From Dicyema japonicum (taxonomy: Eukaryota > Dicyemida > Rhombozoa > Dicyemidae), in NCBI GenBank assembly GCA_011109175.1, contig RDEW01000022.1, positions 62,001 to 126,000 on the forward strand: 64,000 nucleotides of DNA. The letters run 5' to 3'. Positions 58,110 through 64,000 of this stretch are shown in pieces (the stretch's first letter is position 1; every line of letters starts with the position of its first letter). The notes beneath the pieces are model-generated. The model searched no databases and was not told the origin of the DNA. It worked only from the letters and a program-made list of their open reading frames with translations. A program made the translations under genes and the position numbers.

Positions 58110-58525
58110 AACAAATGCTTGGTTGAATGTTTATCAATGTGGTAAAATTCGACGCATCAGCAACAAAGTTTTCTGTCATACTGTTTACCACTCTGTGTCG
58201 AACCAGAAAGCTTTACAAAAAACGAGGATATTCCTATTAATAAAACACCAAAGATTCTGGGAGTCACAATTGATCAAGGACTCACCTTTATCCAACATGT
58301 TGTATCATAGTAACTTCTCTGAAAAATATGAGAATTTTAAAAATGCTCGCAAAAGCACTTAGAGACCGAACTGGGACCCTTGCCACGATTTATGAAACGA
58401 TTTATCCGACTAACGATTCCTTATGCACGTCCTCGTGAGCAATTGCAGATTCACGATCCTCCTCATTAAAACTATTCGCAATCGAGGAGACTGCAATAAG
58501 GTTAATGGACCAAAACTCAAAATCC
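58110..58525 (+). mobile_element. LINE-B remnant after the RT palm
   Basis: INKTPKILGVTIDQGLTFIQ can be read across 58235-58300 and matches 20150-20230. CGAGGAGACTGCAATAAGGT near 58480 matches 51733-51752. Several frame breaks. Confidence 0.7.
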
Positions 58526-58574
58526 AGCCTTTGAAAATTTCGATTAAAATCGAATTACGAAGTAAGTTCTTAAA

Positions 58575-58690
58575 AGGGCTAGTTTACTGAGCTGTTTTCT
58601 TATTCCATACACTATCGAAATATCTACAATCATACTGAAATTTATTCTTGAAATTTATTCGAAATATCTACAATCATACTGAAATTTAAA
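58575..58690 (+). repeat. LINE-derived segment with short local duplication
   Basis: CGAAATATCTACAATCATAC plus TGAAATTT occurs twice, at about 58616 and 58658. The first copy aligns with 51850-51880 of the LINE-B 3' part. Confidence 0.65.
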
Positions 58691-58730
58691 AAATTCGGAT
58701 TATTAAAGTTCTGATTAATGGGGCTTACTG
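58687..58730 (-). mobile_element. pogo/Tigger-like terminal inverted repeat
   Basis: The minus strand from 58730 reads CAGTAAGCCCCATTAATCAG then AACTTTAATAATCCGAA. This closely fits Tigger/pogo ends (CAGT...TTAAT..GAAC...AATCCGAA). No partner end is identified nearby. Confidence 0.55.
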
Positions 58731-58739
58731 CATTACATT

Positions 58740-59815
58740 ATACTCTGATATTGACAAAATCATCATTTTGTTAATGTCTACACATAAAGAACTAACAATA
58801 AAATGAAATACTCAAAAATAAAGTTCTTTTGTTTTACGACAGTCGCCTTTTTAAGAAAACATTGATATTTATTGTATTGGGAAGAAACAAGGACCATCGA
58901 TAGAGAGATGACATTTTACCTGACATGATGTAATTAAGCAGACTGAACTTGAGATGATGTGATTTTGATATCACTTAAATATTCATGAGTTTCTCTCTGT
59001 AAAGCATGGTGTGTGTCTTGGTTACGCAGAGATTTAACATATCAGTGATCAAACATCTTGCTATCATTTTGCAGATGGTACACTTTTCTTATTTTGTTCC
59101 CAATGAGAATTGTTCTTAGTTGTTTTTTGATGGTAGGAAGCCAGTGTATTCAGCTTTAGTTTGATATCTCCAAGGTAGAAGAATTCACGGATCTGAAATA
59201 TTTTCTACTAATTGAGACACTACATATGATTTACTAGTTAAACCAAATTTATATGGTGAAATCCAATAGAGTCATTCCTTAGAGAGTACCCGCAAATTTT
59301 GTGAAATATGTAGGTCTCTGTAAAGTATCTGTGTCGACCGGGGAAGTGGACGCATTTCATTATTTAATAAATAATTATTTTACCTATTTTATGAAGTGAA
59401 AAAGTAAACACAACAAATTCAATACACTACTAGTAGGAAAACCTGTTGATAATTTTTCACTAAATAGCGTATTTCATATGTTAAGTTGAAATCAGTTATA
59501 CAAAAATCTAAAATTCATTTTAAGAAAAGTGACTAAATTATTGGATTAAAATCTATAACCCACGTGGGTTTTCCCATTGTCCCCATGTCCGGAAAGTCAT
59601 GTTAAAGTTTAGAAAAGATCAAAATTTGAAATTGTTGAACTTTTTTATATTTATTTTCAAAAACATTAAAATCAATCAATTATGACCGGGCAGCATGAAG
59701 GACTCCCGAAGAAAAATCCTAAAAATCCACAAAATTAATAACTACGCAATCGGAAAGGTACCCAAAACTCTATTAGTAATGGAGTTGAGCCACCGATCTC
59801 GAAAGACGCTTCCGA
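58740..59815. other. No gene recognised
   Basis: AT-rich. Short frames only. Confidence 0.4.
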
Positions 59816-59819
59816 CAAA

Positions 59820-60190
59820 AATCAGGTACGATGTTGGTTAGATGTCACTAGCAGATCTTCAAATGACTTCATGCATACAGCATCGTCCAGACCTCGTTGA
59901 GCGAACATTGGAGGTAGGGAAAACTGATAGAGACGGCTCCAGGCCTCACGAGCATGACCGAAGTCTTGGTCAGTAGTGAATTGAGGGAGGGAGTGTAGAA
60001 TCCCCTTGATAACGGTGTTACAGGTCATTAGCGACGAGAGATATGCAGGGAAAGAAATGTCTACATGCTTACGAGTTCCAAGCCCTCCGAGTCTTCGGCA
60101 GTGTAGCCTGACTCTATTGTAATCCTTGAACCAGACGGTGAAGATACGCTCTTCTGTTAAACAGAAGATCCCATCAATCTGTGCGAGTTA
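59820..60190 (-). mobile_element. LINE-C remnant (GGLG region)
   Basis: The minus strand reads YNRVRLHCRRLGGLGTRKHV, DISFPAYLSSLMTCNTVIKG, ILHSLPQFTTDQDFGHAREA and FAQRGLDDAVCMKSFEDLL. The pattern RLGGLGxRxxxDxxxPAYLSSL, followed by an E/AxW region and QRxxDxxV, matches LINE polyproteins downstream of the RT. The C-terminal continuation resembles the fragment at 12290-12850. Mostly open; GC richer than its surroundings. Confidence 0.6.
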
Positions 60191-60449
60191 GTCACACTGA
60201 GGGAAAGAAATCAGAAATAATTAATTAAAATAAAAAATGGAATTTATAGCAACTAAAACAAATTATGGTATTTAAAACCAAAAATGGCAAATGTAACTTT
60301 TCAATTCACTTTAGACTATAAATTTTTTAAAATGTACTAAAAAAATTTCTCAATATTAATGAAATGGTTAATTGTGGATCAAAATTGTTAAAACGTATTC
60401 TTCGATAATTATAAGTAACAAAAAATTATTGAAATTTAAAATAAATTTG

Positions 60450-61012
60450 TTAGTGCGTTTATGTCACATGATTCTCTTCAACCGTTCATGAGCGACATGC
60501 CTTCCTACAGTTGCGACGATACCTCATTCCTTGCTTACGCCGACGACTTAATCCTGGGAACAAGAGACCAGTTTATCCACACAGCGGATACTTGCTTACA
60601 AGACTCACTGGATAACCTGAAATGTTGGATTACGAGGAATCAACTACACACAAGTTGAAAAATCGTACTCTATGATCTTACTTCCAATAGAAAATTGACT
60701 AACTCGGCGCCAACAATAGATCATCTCTACTACCAATATATACTTCCGTAAATCAGCTATGCTTCGCTGCATAGGGTTCTAACATATCCCATATCAACCT
60801 AAAGAAAATAAACTTCTTCAAGAGACAGTAACAAGACCCTACAAAGATCTTCCTCCTTGATATTAAAACCAACCCCGTTCGAGGAACTCGTGAGGAATAC
60901 GGGAGCTCTGTCAAAACCTCTAAACCTTCAAAAAGTCACTTGTCTACACCGGAATTGTGTCGGCACTCACGGCCGCTCAAGGAGGTTGGGATCACCTGAC
61001 GGCCCCTACATG
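60450..61012 (+). mobile_element. LINE-B remnant with internal deletion
   Basis: TSFLAYADDLILGTRDQFIH and DNLKCWITRNQLHTS-stop (60525-60660) give the RT palm. Then LILKPTPFEELVRNTGALSK (60855-60920) and, after a frame change, RHSRPLKEVGIT-stop at about 61003. The distance between palm and C-terminus is too short, so most of the thumb is deleted. Confidence 0.8.
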
Positions 61013-61127
61013 ACCAAACAGCATCAATATTTTTCCTTCAATACTTAAAAGGCTCCATGAGATCTACCTGACTCACATGAAATGAAAATATGACGAATCG
61101 TTGGTATTTGAATAATGTAGAGGAAAG

Positions 61128-61367
61128 ATGAAGTTGAATGGGAGAGAAGAGAAATTGAAGAAGTTTGAACAATTTGAGTTGGTATTTCAGGATTGCTCAT
61201 CAAACGGAACAATTCACGCAGTGAGAACTTCACGGACTGTTTTCAAGGAAATTACTGTCGACGAATGTAATTCGAAAAAATACGTCTCTTATCCACGGAG
61301 AATTGAAATTACTTTATTTTATAAAAAGTTACTTAGATATGATTTATATCTCGACAAACACGTGTAA
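61128..61367 (+). CDS. Open frame of unknown function
   Basis: Seventy-nine codons from ATG. It contains KKFEQFELVFQDCSSNGTIH, AVRTSRTVFKEITVDECNSK and a basic C-terminus, YPRRIEITLFYKKLLRYDLY. The composition is protein-like. The segment CSSNGTIHAVRTSRTVFK faintly recalls the N-terminal HG motif of DEG/ENaC channels, but no membrane segment follows. I do not assign a function. It may be chance. Confidence 0.2.
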   Translation: MKLNGREEKLKKFEQFELVFQDCSSNGTIHAVRTSRTVFKEITVDECNSKKYVSYPRRIEITLFYKKLLRYDLYLDKHV

Positions 61368-61369
61368 GC

Positions 61370-64000
61370 ATACCATAATTTATTAAAATATTTTTTAACC
61401 AATAAACCATAGTTTCATTCAAAATAGTCAAAAATATTTTTATTTTTTTTTAAAAAAATAGTCAAACAACTAAGAATTGTCTAAGCTAGTAACACTTCTG
61501 AATTTAGTGTGTTTCCTTAAAGCAAGCATAATTTTATTACAAATAAGCCCAGTTGTTTAATTAAACTTATATTTTTGTTTTATTAGGAAAGTTAACAGAG
61601 CAGTTAATAGGTCAAAAGGTTAAACTGTCAATTTGACTCTGTTGCACCTTTGGTTACTTTGGTGCACTTAATGTCTTCTGAAACCTGATATTGCAAATTG
61701 GAAAACTATTGGGTCATAAATTTACAGTTTGATCAGGAGGACGAAGGAACAAGCTGGCAAAGTCTACTTTGAGGAAAAACAGGGTTTTTTATATTTAAGA
61801 CTGTAAGATTGAATGCTGTGGCGGAATTAAATTTTCATATAATTCAAAAATTTATTTCATACTGGTCAAATATTCAAATTGAAGTTATCTGATAAAATAT
61901 TCAAATGACGACTTTGTGTGATATGAAACATGAAAAAAATCAACTTTCATTTTGGCTGAAAAGAGAACCATAAAAATATCACGAAAAACTAAAAAATAAT
62001 GTTTGATGCAAAAAAGTTGTAATTTAAATTCTTTCGAGTTTAATTTAAATGACTTAAGTTAGGCCCTGAATAATTCGATATACCTCCTAATTTAGCTCAA
62101 AGCGAATCCCAAATTTCCAAATCATCTTGTCTATCATTTTTAACCACTTGTTGGTTTGATTTACTGATTATATCCCGATATACTGTAGCTGATCAATATA
62201 AGAGGAAGAATGAAAATTTGGGACAAATTATACAATATTATATTTATATGCAAATATCACATCGTCCTGAGGGCAATGGGATAAATCTACTTTAATTGGA
62301 CTTTACCACAAGAATGGAAAATGTATCAATAAAACACGAGAAAACGTAAATAACTTAGTCAGACTAAAACATCCAATTTAATATTATCGAGTTAGATATT
62401 GTGATTAATTCGAGTACAACTTTCATTCTACTACGTTGACTATTAGTTTATGAGGCAATCTGTTGTATTTTTAACACAAGATTGGACGGTCAAATGAAAG
62501 CTGTTCCGTTATATTAACTCAATAGAATTTTTTGATATCGGGGAGATCATTCAGACATATTAACACGTGCAGTATAAATTTCATATTAAATTTATCCATC
62601 TTTATTATTGTATAATCTCCGACATCGATTTATGTACAAAATAACATTGGAGAATATACCAGTAGAGAAACATCTGTTGAACCTAGTTTGTGGTTAATTG
62701 TAAGAAAAAGACGGAACGGTGGGTCACAGAAAGAAATGCATGTAGCGAAACACAATGTAAACCGTACATACACTGAGAAGAGACAGATAATTAAGTGCGG
62801 AAACTGCTATGTAAAGAAAACCAGACAAAATTAATTTATGAAGTTTGAATTAGAATTTTGAATTTCTATTAATTTGAATAAATTAGTACATTTCGATTAA
62901 TTTAAATAAATATGTCCATAGAGAAACAAATATGATATTTAACCGGATACTTTGAGAGAGTGACTTTGAAATAAAAATATATATATTCGTATAATCGGTA
63001 AAAGAATTTGTACAAAAATAGCGAACTGCTTCAACTTGTTCACAGTTTGAATGTTATAATAGCTCCTGAGATGAGGTTCGACATTCCTTTCCGTGGCAAT
63101 ATGTTGCAGTCAAGATTTTAGTTCCGGGAAAATTTCCGTAATACGTCGTTTACGTGGTTAGTTTTTTTCACACAACATTGAAAATTATAATCGAATAAAA
63201 AATATTATTTCAATTTATTCGAAAAGCTTAATTTTGTCACCTTGTATGTCTGCTGAAAATTGTAGTGGCAGATCTCTTGATTTCTGACTATTAATTTTTC
63301 TGTGATGAAAAAGTAATTTTACGAAAATCCACAGATAAAGATGGAACAACGAAAATACTATTATAGCTGAAATTTTCAAAGAGAATATAATTTTAAAAGT
63401 TAACCGTAATTTAACTTCTAATTTTTCTTATTTCTGTTGATTAAAGTTTTCCGAGTAACGTAGATCGAAAACACCAAACACTCCAAATTATATTATTGAA
63501 TAATCCTGTTAGCTATGATATGTTATATTTTCAAATATTTCTTCAGTTGAATATTTTTGACGACTCTTTAATGAGATCTTGCGGTTGTGTTTTTCTTTGT
63601 TTTCTTCGCGAATTACAGATGCGATAAGAAAAAATTAAGGATACAGGATCACGAGAATTCAATTTTATTTAAAAATCAATTGTAGAATTTAAAATTTAAA
63701 TGTTCAATTTGTGTGTTATTTATAAATTTTTAAAAAATATTAAATATAATAAAAAATTTAATCAAATGTATTGATTTTAATATTTCACATTTGATTACGA
63801 AATAATTGCATTTTATTAATGAGAAAGTTTTTAATTTGACTTTCTGGTTATAATCTCACACATATTAGGAGATCAGAAATTTTTACGTTGACGGAAAATA
63901 CTTGTTGATAATGTTATTACTGAAACAATAAATTATAATTAATATGTTGACATTTGTTTGAATTTTATGTTTACGAATAAAGTTAGTGAATATTCAAATA
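61370..64000. other. AT-rich terminal region without recognised genes
   Basis: Only short frames. The last 55 bp (63946-64000) are the start of the repeat block also seen at 46385 and 46790 and run off the window. Confidence 0.45.

Noticed and set aside
61128-61367. DEG/ENaC channel N-terminus
   Set aside because: The resemblance covers fewer than 20 residues and no transmembrane segment follows.

Overview
The window is AT-rich metazoan nuclear DNA, dominated by decayed transposable elements. Very few host genes are visible. Two protein-coding loci can only be read through introns of about 21-28 nt: a DEPDC1-like gene at 27062-28303 and a CAP-domain (SCP/TAPS) family present as three diverged copies. 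Introns this small, together with animal-type LINEs, tRNA-derived SINEs, hAT and pogo/Tigger elements, fit a dicyemid mesozoan or another animal with extreme intron reduction. Taxonomy is an inference. The genetic code looks standard: no in-frame stops are needed inside the DEPDC1-like exons.

Layout. 1-1660: 3' part of a restriction-like-endonuclease (R2-type) LINE, broken inside the nuclease. 1.7-4.4 kb: LINE scrap, then nothing clear except pogo-like terminal sequence near 3.7 kb. 4.4-6.2 kb and 9.36-10.8 kb: direct segmental duplicates carrying CAP gene copies, with a third inverted copy at 35.7-37.3 kb. 6-9.3 kb and 10.85-16.4 kb: SINEs and LINE 3' ends. 16.4-20.7 kb: LINE fragments, including a large minus-strand Jockey-like remnant with endonuclease, RT and 3' tail. 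21-24.2 kb: three repeat units (Y, a possible galectin-like remnant, X), all present again in different order and orientation at 52.5-57.9 kb. 24.3-26.85 kb: unrecognised remnant, pogo/Tigger transposase pseudogene and a short hAT remnant. 27.06-28.7 kb: the only region that looks like intact host genes. 28.7-35 kb: mostly unassigned, with LINE 3' ends and a SINE-like repeat. 35.4-39.9 kb: LINE endonuclease, CAP copy 3, a 538-bp hAT remnant, a full-length SINE and a LINE C-terminus. 41.85-42.58 kb: intronless, frameshifted RPS4 retropseudogene. 43.3-52 kb: LINE pieces, tandem repeats, possible TTF-hAT, and a ZBED5-like hAT. 54.4-61 kb: LINE ORF1 plus endonuclease, LINE fragments of two families, SINE, pogo terminal repeat. 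61.4-64 kb: no gene seen.

How the parts relate. The LINE fragments mostly share a C-terminal ending read as (E)xGIT-stop, followed by a tail resembling CGGTGATCCTGGGGTTAATAATAA. A second SINE-like repeat ends in the same kind of tail, which suggests LINE-driven mobilisation. Segmental duplication, inversion and retroposition have built the window. Active host coding sequence is probably limited to the DEPDC1-like gene, possibly a small gene 58 bp downstream, and perhaps CAP copy 1 if its single frameshift is a sequence error.
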